DNA from: Sphingobacterium sp. JB170
GTDB lineage: Bacteria; Bacteroidota; Bacteroidia; Sphingobacteriales; Sphingobacteriaceae
NCBI RefSeq assembly: GCF_900163865.1
Contig: NZ_FUKU01000061.1
Location: forward strand, 1-64,000
Reading direction: 5' to 3'
DNA length: 64,000 bases
Positions 54,053 through 62,893 of the stretch are shown here, piece by piece. The notes beneath the pieces were generated by a model, which searched no databases, was not told the DNA's origin, and saw nothing but the letters and a program-made list of their open reading frames with translations. Position 1 is the stretch's first letter, and every line of letters begins with the position of its first letter. The position numbers and the translations under genes were made by a program.

Positions 54053-55075
54053 TTAGCGCCAATTTAGTCCCGGGGCCACGTGCTTAATAATGGAATTGAG
54101 TACGTGAATATTATAATCGACACCTAAGGTATTTGGAATAGTTAACAGCACTGTGTCGGCTTCTTGAATAGCTTCATCTTTTGCAAGCTGCTCAATTAAT
54201 TTATCCGGCTCCTCCGCGTAGCTTCTCCCGAAGATTGCACGTTTATCCTTTTCAATTATTCCGATTTGATCACTTCGCTCGGATTCTTGGCCAAAATACA
54301 TGCGATCTTGGTCGTTGACGATAGCAAAAATGGAACGGCTCACGGAGATACGTGGCTCACGATCGTGCCCTGCAAGCTTCCACGCTTCTTTATATAATCT
54401 TATTTGTTCGGCCTGTTGAACATGAAATGGTTTTCCATTTTCATCATCTTTTAGCGTTGAACTTTGAAGATTCATGCCATTTTCAGCCGCCCATACCGCT
54501 GTCGCGTTAGAACCAGCTCCCCACCAGATACGCTCGCGGAGCCCGTCGGAATGCGGCTCCAAGCGTAGGTGGCCCGGAGGATTCGGAAACATGGGGTTCG
54601 GATTAGGTCGCGCAAAACCAATTCCTTTTAATTTTTGGAAGAATTCCAAGCCGTTACGCCGTCCCATGTCTGCATCACTTTCGCCTTGTTGTGGCTCGTA
54701 ACCGAAGTAGCGCCATCCCTCGAGTACCTGCTCTGGCGAACCTCGGCTAATTCCTAGCTGTAATCGACCTCCAGAAATTAGATCGGCCGCACCAGCGTCT
54801 TCGACCATATATAACGGGTTCTCGTATCGCATGTCGATAACGCCCGTGCCAATTTCTATTTTGCTTGTTCTGGCGCCGATAGCCGCTAACAGCGGAAAAG
54901 GGGAGGCAAGTTGTTTTGCAAAATGGTGCACACGGAAGTAAGCGCCATCTACTCCGATTTGCTCAGCAGCGACAGCCAAATCAATTGACTGAAGCAATGT
55001 ATCGCCCGCTGATTGCGTCTGATAAGAGGGGTGATTTCCCCAGTGACCAAATGATAAAAATCCGATATTTTTCAT
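54053..55075 (-). CDS. LLM-class flavin-dependent oxidoreductase (luciferase-like)
   Basis: A 340-residue TIM-barrel enzyme of the bacterial luciferase-like monooxygenase family, using FMN or F420-type flavin. It starts MKNIGFLSFGHWGNHP and shows LAVAAEQIGVDGAYFRVHHF (about 33-52), IEIGTGVIDMRYENPLYMVEDAGAADLISGGRLQLGISRGSP (the typical central run, about 82-123) and EERIRLYKEAWKLAG-like helix segments. The natural substrate is not predictable from this. A single gene on the minus strand with its own terminator. Confidence 0.9.
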   Translation of the reverse strand: MKNIGFLSFGHWGNHPSYQTQSAGDTLLQSIDLAVAAEQIGVDGAYFRVHHFAKQLASPFPLLAAIGARTSKIEIGTGVIDMRYENPLYMVEDAGAADLISGGRLQLGISRGSPEQVLEGWRYFGYEPQQGESDADMGRRNGLEFFQKLKGIGFARPNPNPMFPNPPGHLRLEPHSDGLRERIWWGAGSNATAVWAAENGMNLQSSTLKDDENGKPFHVQQAEQIRLYKEAWKLAGHDREPRISVSRSIFAIVNDQDRMYFGQESERSDQIGIIEKDKRAIFGRSYAEEPDKLIEQLAKDEAIQEADTVLLTIPNTLGVDYNIHVLNSIIKHVAPGLNWR

Positions 55076-55376
55076 GTTTAGTTCAAAACTAAGAAAAACG
55101 CGAGCAGCTATCGTTGATCTATGATAAGATTTTTAGTATACATTTTTTGATTTGATGTTGCGCCTATATAGTATGCCACATAAGAAAATCTCTAGCCAAC
55201 TTTTGGATTACGCCCGTGTTCATTAAGCGACTATTGATCGAATTTTTTACGGGTAAAGATTTTTAATTTAATTTTTTAAAAAATAATCAATCGTTTGACC
55301 TGGCTTCTGCGGTGCATTTTTAGTTTTAGAGCCCTTTAAGTTGTTATACTATTCTGAACAAGTATTAAAAATTTAT
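55076..55376. other. Intergenic spacer, no gene seen
   Basis: AT-rich spacer between the flavin monooxygenase start and the 3' end of the kelch regulator gene (both minus strand). It holds ATTTTTTAAAAAAT (about 55273-55286), a short self-complementary run that could help end the regulator transcript. Nothing else recognisable. Confidence 0.45.
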
Positions 55377-57947
55377 TCAATCGCTGCTCGTGTATTGTTT
55401 TTTGAGAAGATCCTGAAAACTAATAGCAAATTTTTCGGCCATAACATTTTGATAATCTGTCGAAAAACGGTAATACAGTTCGTGCGCCTTGACCTCTTGT
55501 TTAATCTGAATTTTAGCTTTGATACAGTAGGATAGCGTTTGTTCATTAATAGGATCGAATTGAAAGATGCAATTGGCTATCTGAATCGTTTTATGAGGAC
55601 GATTAAATTTCGCCGACTGTCTTAGGTCTTCCAACAACATAGGGATTACCTTTGATTCAGTTTCTTCTTTTAGTTTATCAAATACGATATCGTCTGTCCC
55701 AAGTAGGAACTTGCCACGAGATAAAATACTAAGGTATTCGTTCTGATTTCGCATTTCTGGTAGTTCATCGACTAGGCGCATGCATTCTAAGTAATCGCAG
55801 TAACACTCATCGCCAATAACCAGACGGAAATGACCTTTGCTAAACACAATCTCAACACCCGATAGTTCGCTTAACACTTTTCTTAGATGATTGATTGTTA
55901 CCCCACGTAGAGTCTTTGCCTTTTCTTTTTCTTTATCTGGCCATAGCGTATAATTTAACAACTGTGAACTGACACCATTCTCACCGGTTTTGGAAAGCAG
56001 TAAACAGAATACCTGACGTAAGCGTAGACTGAAAAGATGCGAGATATCCTTCCCCGCTCGATTTATTACAGTAAAGTCGCCGAATAGTTGAACACTGTTA
56101 GGTTTGTGTCCTGTAGCTTGAATAGGGGCTTCAACTGGGAGGCTGTCCGGTAGAATATCACGTGGACGAGGTTTTTGAGCCTTACGGATGAGTAGTATTA
56201 AAGCCGTGCAGAGCAAGAACGCTAGGAGTGCATCAAGTAGTTTTGCACGCGTGGTGGACTGCTTGTGCAAAGCATTTAATGAAGCTTCGGATATAGGCGG
56301 GAAATCCAGAACGAACACTTTAAGCGTTGAGCGCACGTCGTCCGGAGATTCCTGTACGAGCGTGACTAACTTCTTTTGCGCATGGTCATAATATAATTTT
56401 GCTCGGGTGGATATGCGGTCAGAAAATATAGGAATGGAATCCCCTAAGATCGTGTGTTCACCGCGCGTTAGATCATAGCGATACAGTTTAATAAAAGAGT
56501 TCGTTAGATGCTCAGGGTAGCCTAAAACATACATATTAATGCTGTCGGGGATGACGATGCCGCGTGCTGGCACAAAATCTATTGGCTCTCCCGGGGCTTC
56601 CCATTTTTTGCGTATCTCTCCCTTATCTAGATCTAATTTATAAAGGTCGTAGAAATATTTTCTGCCGATGATATGTTTTCCTGCTTCGTTACCCATACCA
56701 CCGAACAAATAAACAATATCTCGGTCACCCATCGGTTGCCCAGCGGAACTGAAATACCGTGGGACGATGTGATCTCCTTTAATCTTCGCAGTCCGCCAGG
56801 AATGTTCCAGCAAGGAATACGTGTAAAACTCGTTGCTATAGCGCATTGCACCAAAACCACCAAACACGGTGAAACTGCTATCGCGGTTGTTAAAAAAAGA
56901 ACTGTGATGGTGCAGCTCAAGTCCAACCCTATCGTTACTCTCGGCCGTCCATACCAGAGTGTTTAAATCAAGGCTCGCCAGTGTTGGTCCGGAATAGGGC
57001 GGATCGTAGAACGTCTCATATACATACAGCTTACCGGCCCCTTCATCTACAAAGCTATTGCCCAGAACGATCCGAATGGGGCATGAAGACGCGAATTTGA
57101 CGCTTTTGGTTTCGCCACTCTTGATGTTGAAGATGGTCATACCCTCGGCGTTAAAATAGTAAACCTCGTTTCGCGCGGCACTGTAATCAGATCCTGCATT
57201 TGTAAGGGATGCCTTCTCGAAAGTCTGCTTCCAGTGGTAGGAATCGTTAATTAGCCATATGGGGTTACTGACGTTCCCCATGACCACTCCGTGCTGCTCG
57301 TGCACGCGCGTTCCAGCATGTTCTCGAAAGGGGAAAAAGTAGGATTCGTTCGTATTTCCAATCCAAAGGTTCCGTATAGCCACCGGAGGCACATCAATCA
57401 AATGATCACTTTTTCCGAAGATAATCGATGGATTATATTCCTTGGGTAGTCCGGCTGCGCTGGACAGAGATTCCATGTTGTTTGCCGATAGCGAGGCTTT
57501 ACCTTGATCCATATCTAAATGAATATGTACAGGAAACCAGCGCTGATTATGTAAAGTTTCCTTTTTCATGACAAGCGTAATGATACTCGCTTTTCCTTCC
57601 TCATTTAAACGTAGGATGGCATTTTCATTTTCTTCGTCGTAATGGAGATTTAGAATGGTTGCCCGCTGCTTATTTTTAATACGTAAGATATAGCCAATGG
57701 TGGGGTTGGCAGAGGTTAAACCAAGTTCGAATTTTATGTCTAGTTGGTGTTTGAAAGTAGCTTGATACTCCGGGAAAAGCTCGATCGATGTACGCTCATC
57801 GATCGGTTTGTGCCCACCGTTAAATCCGATGCCTTGAGCGCGGGCGCCGGCCATATTACACAGGATTAATAAAATAGGTCCTATCCTAAATAACATATAA
57901 TGTAGGGTAGTGCGAAACTCCTCAATTAACCGCCAAACTCCTTTCAC
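55377..57947 (-). CDS. Membrane-spanning regulator: LamG-like and kelch sensor outside, SARP/OmpR-type winged helix inside
   Basis: An 856-residue protein with an unusual plan. Signal peptide or anchor near 19-38 (Met18 could be the start). A concanavalin/LamG-like domain covers about 42-190. Kelch-like beta-propeller repeats cover about 210-560 (FTVFGGFGAMRYSNEFYTYS, DRDIVYLFGGMGNEAGKHII). A single membrane helix follows at 571-588 with positive residues after it. A winged-helix DNA-binding region lies at about 617-712 (LFGDFTVINRAGKDISHLFSLRLRQVFCLLL, LNYTLWPDKEKEKAKTLRGVTINHLRKVLSEL), then a helical BTAD-like region to the end. It therefore reads as a one-component transmembrane regulator. 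It is divergent from the GH76-SusC/D genes and is the obvious candidate to control them. Confidence 0.8.
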   Translation of the reverse strand: MKGVWRLIEEFRTTLHYMLFRIGPILLILCNMAGARAQGIGFNGGHKPIDERTSIELFPEYQATFKHQLDIKFELGLTSANPTIGYILRIKNKQRATILNLHYDEENENAILRLNEEGKASIITLVMKKETLHNQRWFPVHIHLDMDQGKASLSANNMESLSSAAGLPKEYNPSIIFGKSDHLIDVPPVAIRNLWIGNTNESYFFPFREHAGTRVHEQHGVVMGNVSNPIWLINDSYHWKQTFEKASLTNAGSDYSAARNEVYYFNAEGMTIFNIKSGETKSVKFASSCPIRIVLGNSFVDEGAGKLYVYETFYDPPYSGPTLASLDLNTLVWTAESNDRVGLELHHHSSFFNNRDSSFTVFGGFGAMRYSNEFYTYSLLEHSWRTAKIKGDHIVPRYFSSAGQPMGDRDIVYLFGGMGNEAGKHIIGRKYFYDLYKLDLDKGEIRKKWEAPGEPIDFVPARGIVIPDSINMYVLGYPEHLTNSFIKLYRYDLTRGEHTILGDSIPIFSDRISTRAKLYYDHAQKKLVTLVQESPDDVRSTLKVFVLDFPPISEASLNALHKQSTTRAKLLDALLAFLLCTALILLIRKAQKPRPRDILPDSLPVEAPIQATGHKPNSVQLFGDFTVINRAGKDISHLFSLRLRQVFCLLLSKTGENGVSSQLLNYTLWPDKEKEKAKTLRGVTINHLRKVLSELSGVEIVFSKGHFRLVIGDECYCDYLECMRLVDELPEMRNQNEYLSILSRGKFLLGTDDIVFDKLKEETESKVIPMLLEDLRQSAKFNRPHKTIQIANCIFQFDPINEQTLSYCIKAKIQIKQEVKAHELYYRFSTDYQNVMAEKFAISFQDLLKKQYTSSD

Positions 57948-58081
57948 AATGATTCTCTCTAATTGATTTACCGTAAAATTAGCTAAATAATAACACGAAA
58001 TAAAATCGATTTAGCTTTTCGATTCCATTAGAAATGGTTTTCGCCTTTGCTCAAATTACAATTGTTTGTTTATAAAGCGGT

Positions 58082-58123
58082 GGGTTAAAATTTTTTTTTG
58101 GGTTAAAAGGCTTTTTTTAACCC
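58082..58123. promoter_or_regulatory. GGGTTAAAA direct and inverted repeats between regulator and GH76 gene
   Basis: GGGTTAAAA occurs at 58082-58090 and again at 58100-58108 (18-bp spacing, same face of the helix within two turns). Its inverse TTTTAACCC follows at 58115-58123. OmpR/SARP-type winged helices usually bind tandem direct repeats, so these are the likely sites of the kelch regulator. The last two copies also make a hairpin. Confidence 0.55.
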
Positions 58124-58204
58124 AAAAATTAATCTAACTGTATTAATATTGATTCTAATTATAAACGCGATACTAACCATATCGAATATTTTATACCTGT
58201 GTTA

Positions 58205-59671
58205 ATGAATCATAAAAGAATACTCTCGGTACTATTGCTGGCGTTACTCTCGGTAACAGCTTTTGGATGTAAATCCCCTCGTAACGTTCAAACTAATGAG
58301 GGGACAATGGCCAGTAATAGTAATTTAGGCCTTCGCAATTTGGAGCGCGCTATAGGTCTTATCGACACCACGATGCTCACTTACTTCAGCGGTCAGGAGA
58401 TGGTCATGAGCCGCTATTACAATCCTTTGACGAAAGTACGTTCCAGCGAGCAGGCTAGTGTATGGATGTATACAGCGGCAATAGAATCGATCAATACCGT
58501 ATTACATGGTTTAACACTCGCTAAACAGAACGGCCACACCGAAATATACGATGCGCAGTTCGCGCGTTACGCCAAGCTGCTTGGCGATCTGTATCGTAAT
58601 GCAGACTATTACCTTGGAACATTTGAACTTACTTCGTTTACCCAGACAAAATCTTGGTCGGTATACGCTGTCGACCGCGTGAATCAAAAAGGCGAGGCGA
58701 ATGTCGAGGGAGTCTTCAATGTATACGACGACCAGATGTGGCTCATCCGTGAATTGCTCGAGTCGTATCGTTTAACCGGTGAACGTGCGTATTTGGACAA
58801 AGCGGAATACCTGACCGCTTATGTACTAGACGGCTGGGATACAACGATCGATCAGCACGGAAATGAAAACGGCGGAATACCATGGGGCCCGGGTTACGTT
58901 ACCAAGCACGCGTGTAGCAATGGCCCTCTAATTAGCGCGCTGGTATGGTTACACAAAATCTACGCGGGTAAGCCGGATGAAATTGAATACCGTTACCTGG
59001 ATACTCAAGACCGTAAGACTCGCAAGAGTGTGTATAAACCTAAATCGGCGTACTACTTAGATTACGCCGTAAAAGTTTATGACTGGCAATATAAGAAGCT
59101 GCTCGATGAACATGGGGTATACACCGATATGATGGGTGGGTGTGGCGATTGTGCGATAAAGTATGAAACGGTTGCAGGCGTCCGTTACCGCGCGAACACA
59201 CAGTTGACAGATCCCGTTGGTGAGGTATTTAGCTACAATAGCGGCACCATGCTTTCCGGTGGCGTAGATTTATACCAAGCGACAAATGACGTGAAATATT
59301 CACAGCACACCAGAAATCTGTCCGAGGCTAGCTTCCGCGTTTTTGCGACCCTAGACAAGGATCTTCCAGGTTACTATACCTATGGCACCGACGGGTTTCA
59401 AAATTGGTTTAATGGCGTACTACTTCGCGGATTTATCGATGTGTATAAGAGTCACTCGGGCGCTACAGATGCTATCGCCAGCTTTCAGCAAAACCTAGAT
59501 TATGGGTACAGTCAATTTAAGCAAGAAGGTTTGCTTCCGGCAGATTTGCTCAGTGGATGGGACGATCTTGCAAATGGCAATGGCGTAGAAGGCATGTTTC
59601 AGTTTACATTTGCCACAGAATATGCTTTACTAGCGCGTTATGAATTTGAAAACACAATTAATCAGAAATAA
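58205..59671 (+). CDS. GH76-type alpha-1,6-mannanase lipoprotein
   Basis: A 488-residue lipoprotein. The signal peptide ends TAFGC (Cys22). The rest is an (alpha/alpha)6-barrel with patterns of GH76: FNVYDDQMWLIRELLESYRLTGERAYLDKA (an Asp pair about 175-176; GH76 enzymes use two adjacent Asp as catalytic residues, though I am not certain these are that pair) and VFSYNSGTMLSGGVDLYQAT, the usual 'TYNQG' site. GH76 cuts the alpha-1,6-mannan backbone of yeast cell wall. Start chosen at ATG 58205 (a GTG lies 6 bp before). First gene of a locus with SusC and SusD 11 bp and more downstream. Confidence 0.8.
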   Translation: MNHKRILSVLLLALLSVTAFGCKSPRNVQTNEGTMASNSNLGLRNLERAIGLIDTTMLTYFSGQEMVMSRYYNPLTKVRSSEQASVWMYTAAIESINTVLHGLTLAKQNGHTEIYDAQFARYAKLLGDLYRNADYYLGTFELTSFTQTKSWSVYAVDRVNQKGEANVEGVFNVYDDQMWLIRELLESYRLTGERAYLDKAEYLTAYVLDGWDTTIDQHGNENGGIPWGPGYVTKHACSNGPLISALVWLHKIYAGKPDEIEYRYLDTQDRKTRKSVYKPKSAYYLDYAVKVYDWQYKKLLDEHGVYTDMMGGCGDCAIKYETVAGVRYRANTQLTDPVGEVFSYNSGTMLSGGVDLYQATNDVKYSQHTRNLSEASFRVFATLDKDLPGYYTYGTDGFQNWFNGVLLRGFIDVYKSHSGATDAIASFQQNLDYGYSQFKQEGLLPADLLSGWDDLANGNGVEGMFQFTFATEYALLARYEFENTINQK

Positions 59672-59682
59672 TCTAATCATTT

Positions 59683-62600
59683 ATGCTACTCAATTTATTT
59701 TCCAGGATAACCAGCAAGCCCCTTTTGGGCTTCATTCTGACGTTCCTGGTACCTACGGTACTTCTGGCGCAACAGACCGTGACAGGGGTTGTGTCGGATG
59801 TTAATAACGTCCCAATTTCCGGGGTTTCGATAACCCTAAAAAGTGCGCCTGAAGTGGGCACGAGCACGGACGGGTCTGGACGCTACATGTTATCGGTACC
59901 TGAAGGTGCCGTATTGCTGTTCTCATTTATTGGTTTCGACAACCTTGAGAAAGCCGTAGACGGCAACAACCAAGTGAATGTCATTCTAACTAGAAACGAA
60001 GAGTTTCTCGACGAGGTTGTTGTGGTAGGCTACGGTACGCAAAAGAAAGTAACACTCACGGGCGCTGTTTCAGATATTAAAGGAACCGAAATGCGTGCTA
60101 CAAAAAATGAGAATCCGCAAAATATGCTTGCCGGTCGTATTCCCGGTGTTCGCGTATGGCAAAAGAGTGCCGAGCCGGGAAGCTACCAGTCGAATTTTGA
60201 TATTCGTGGCATGGGGGCGCCCCTGGTGATTATCGATGGGGTACCGCGTTCGATAGAGGACTTCCAGCGACTTAACCCGAATGATATCGATAACGTATCG
60301 GTGCTGAAAGACGGTGCCGCATCCATCTACGGGGTACGCTCGGCAAATGGGGTGATGCTCGTCACTACCAAAAAGGGGAAACAAGGGAAGGTCGCCATTG
60401 GATATAATGGTTCCTTCACTTTCCAGCGGCCCTCAGGTCTGCCGTTTCTGGCGAGCGCGGCCGAGGCGATGACCCTTTACAACGAAAAATCGATGAATAA
60501 CATTAATGGTGGGAGCCTCATTTACACGCCTGAGGATTTCGAGGCATACCGGACGGGGGAACGCCGATCATCAGACTGGACGTCATTGGTTTTCTCGGAA
60601 GTTTCCCCACAAACCTCGCATGATATCAGTTTTTCTGGCGGGAGCGAGAAGGTGCAATATTATATCGGTGGTGGGTATACTTCTCAAGAGGGGTTTTTTA
60701 AATCAGGTGATCTAAACTACAACAAAGCGAACTTGCGTTCGAACATCAGTGCCGAATTAGCAACAGGGCTTAAGCTAGAGCTGAACTTAAGTGGGATGTC
60801 GGACGAACAAAATAACCCGTACTATAGTGCCGTCGATATCATTCGCAACTATTGGAAGCAGGGGATGCTATTTCCAGCGTACGCTGATCCCGAAGGAACG
60901 ATGCTAAACTTCGAAGGGCTCGACCTTGAGCAGAATTCGGTAGCCATGATCGATTCGGATATATCAGGTTATAGACGCTACAAGAAAAAAAACCTGCAAT
61001 CCTCAGCCGTATTAAATTTTGATTTAGGCGTGCTCAGTCCGTCATTACAAGGGCTGTCCGCTAAAGCGCTCGTATCGTACGACTACCGTGCGGATAATAA
61101 CAGCAGCTTTCGTAAGGAATATTTTCAATATGCGCTGGACCCGGTATCCGGAGACTACAACCAGAAATTATTTGATTTGAGCAGTCCTAATCGTTTGCGC
61201 CGCGAGTTTTATGAAAAACAACAGGTTCTCGGGCAGTTCGTTTTAAACTATAGCCGTATATTTTCGCAGGATCATACCATCGGTGGCTTGTTAGGTTGGG
61301 AGGTTCAAAAGAACGACGGCGACAACTTCTACGGGATGAAAAATCTAGCGTTTGGATCCGATGTCCTGCTTTCAGGTGTCGAAGATGGGCAGATGACAGG
61401 AATGTCTGGGGGGTTAGGTGATTACTATGACGAAGCGAAAGCCGCACTTTTTGGACGTGCAAATTATGACTATAAAGGTAGATACATCATCGAGGGACAG
61501 TTTAGATACGACGGATCGTCGCGTTTTGCCGCAGGAAATAAGTGGGGCTTTTTCCCTTCGGCTTCCGCAGCATGGCGTATCTCCGAAGAACCATTTTTCC
61601 AAGATATAGTTGCTTTGGACTTCGTAAAACAGTTTAAAGTTCGTGCGAGCTATGGTGTGCTTGGGGACGATCTAGCTAACGAATGGGACTTCGGCTGGAT
61701 TCCCGGATACATTTATCCAGCGACGAGTGGAAACGCTGAAAATGGCTACTATAATCAATACGCGCCGGGGTACATCCTTGGTGATAAATTTGTGACCGGA
61801 GTGACGCGTAAAGCAATTGCTAACGAGCAAATAACGTGGTACGAGGCGCGTACCTTTAATATCGGCGTAGATTTCGACGGATGGAATGATTTGTTCGGTT
61901 TCACGATCGATTATTTCGACCGTCGCCGTTCGGGATTGTTCCAACGTCGAACTGGATTATTTCCTACCGTACTTGGAACAACACCACCATTAGAGAATGC
62001 CAATAGTGATCAAAATTTGGGACTGGAAGTCGAGTTGCGTCATAAAAACCAAATTGGAGATTTCCATTATAGCCTCAAAGGTATAGCGACCATCACTCGT
62101 AATAAATACCTTACTGCCGTACAGAACGGTCCATATAAAAACTCCTATGACCGCTGGCGACATGATAATTTAAATAATAGGTATCAAGGATTTCAGTTCG
62201 GTTATGAGTCAGCAGGCAGGTATACCAGCTGGGAAGATATCCGCAATTATCCGATTTATACCGAGCGTGATATATTGCCCGGTGATTATAAGTATAAAGA
62301 CTGGAACGGTGATGGCGAGATCAACGGAGAGGATGAACATCCTTTTGCCTTTGATCAGACACCATGGCTCAATTTCTCGATGAACATTCAGGCGGCATAC
62401 CGAAATTTCGATGCTTCCCTTTTATTCCAAGGCTCTGCTTTAGGGTCGATGGAATACAAAGAGCCACTGTATGCTATTTGGGGAACCAACGGCGGCGGTA
62501 CTTTAACGCAATATTTGGATAGATGGCACCCGGTGGATCCGACAGCCGACCCGTACGATCCTTCGATAGAGTGGGTAGAGGGTTACTATGGCTACACCGG

Positions 62601-62847
62601 TCGGTATCCGAAAGGAAACTCGCAATTTAACCGCGTCAGTACGTCCTATCTGCGCCTAAAGAGTGTGGAGCTAGGGTATACCTTACCGCCGATATCGACC
62701 TTACGGATGCGCGTATTTGCGAATGCGTACAACTTGTTTACCATTACCAAAGTTCGCTTCGTAGATCCTGAGCACCCCGACGATGACCTGGGGCGTATGT
62801 ATCCACTCAACAAAACCTTTACCGTTGGTCTGTCAATCAATTATTAA
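59683..62847 (+). CDS. SusC/RagA-type TonB-dependent transporter (GH76 locus)
   Basis: A 1054-residue protein. Signal peptide about 1-29 (ending VLLAQQ), CarboxypepD-like domain (TGVVSDVNNVPISGVSITLK), DEVVVVGYGTQKKVTLTG segment (about 109-126), plug (GRIPGVRVWQKSAEP and VLKDGAASIYGVRSANGVMLVTTK) and a barrel ending FTVGLSINY. It is the importer for the oligosaccharides made by the GH76 enzyme just upstream (11-bp gap). Followed after 46 bp by its SusD gene. Confidence 0.95.
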   Translation: MLLNLFSRITSKPLLGFILTFLVPTVLLAQQTVTGVVSDVNNVPISGVSITLKSAPEVGTSTDGSGRYMLSVPEGAVLLFSFIGFDNLEKAVDGNNQVNVILTRNEEFLDEVVVVGYGTQKKVTLTGAVSDIKGTEMRATKNENPQNMLAGRIPGVRVWQKSAEPGSYQSNFDIRGMGAPLVIIDGVPRSIEDFQRLNPNDIDNVSVLKDGAASIYGVRSANGVMLVTTKKGKQGKVAIGYNGSFTFQRPSGLPFLASAAEAMTLYNEKSMNNINGGSLIYTPEDFEAYRTGERRSSDWTSLVFSEVSPQTSHDISFSGGSEKVQYYIGGGYTSQEGFFKSGDLNYNKANLRSNISAELATGLKLELNLSGMSDEQNNPYYSAVDIIRNYWKQGMLFPAYADPEGTMLNFEGLDLEQNSVAMIDSDISGYRRYKKKNLQSSAVLNFDLGVLSPSLQGLSAKALVSYDYRADNNSSFRKEYFQYALDPVSGDYNQKLFDLSSPNRLRREFYEKQQVLGQFVLNYSRIFSQDHTIGGLLGWEVQKNDGDNFYGMKNLAFGSDVLLSGVEDGQMTGMSGGLGDYYDEAKAALFGRANYDYKGRYIIEGQFRYDGSSRFAAGNKWGFFPSASAAWRISEEPFFQDIVALDFVKQFKVRASYGVLGDDLANEWDFGWIPGYIYPATSGNAENGYYNQYAPGYILGDKFVTGVTRKAIANEQITWYEARTFNIGVDFDGWNDLFGFTIDYFDRRRSGLFQRRTGLFPTVLGTTPPLENANSDQNLGLEVELRHKNQIGDFHYSLKGIATITRNKYLTAVQNGPYKNSYDRWRHDNLNNRYQGFQFGYESAGRYTSWEDIRNYPIYTERDILPGDYKYKDWNGDGEINGEDEHPFAFDQTPWLNFSMNIQAAYRNFDASLLFQGSALGSMEYKEPLYAIWGTNGGGTLTQYLDRWHPVDPTADPYDPSIEWVEGYYGYTGRYPKGNSQFNRVSTSYLRLKSVELGYTLPPISTLRMRVFANAYNLFTITKVRFVDPEHPDDDLGRMYPLNKTFTVGLSINY

Positions 62848-62893
62848 AACTTAGTGATCACTCGATGGAATCATTTACAATAAAAGAATTACG

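Noticed and set aside
55273..55286. ATTTTTTAAAAAAT as an operator
   Set aside because: Simple A/T run; self-complementarity is trivial in such sequence.
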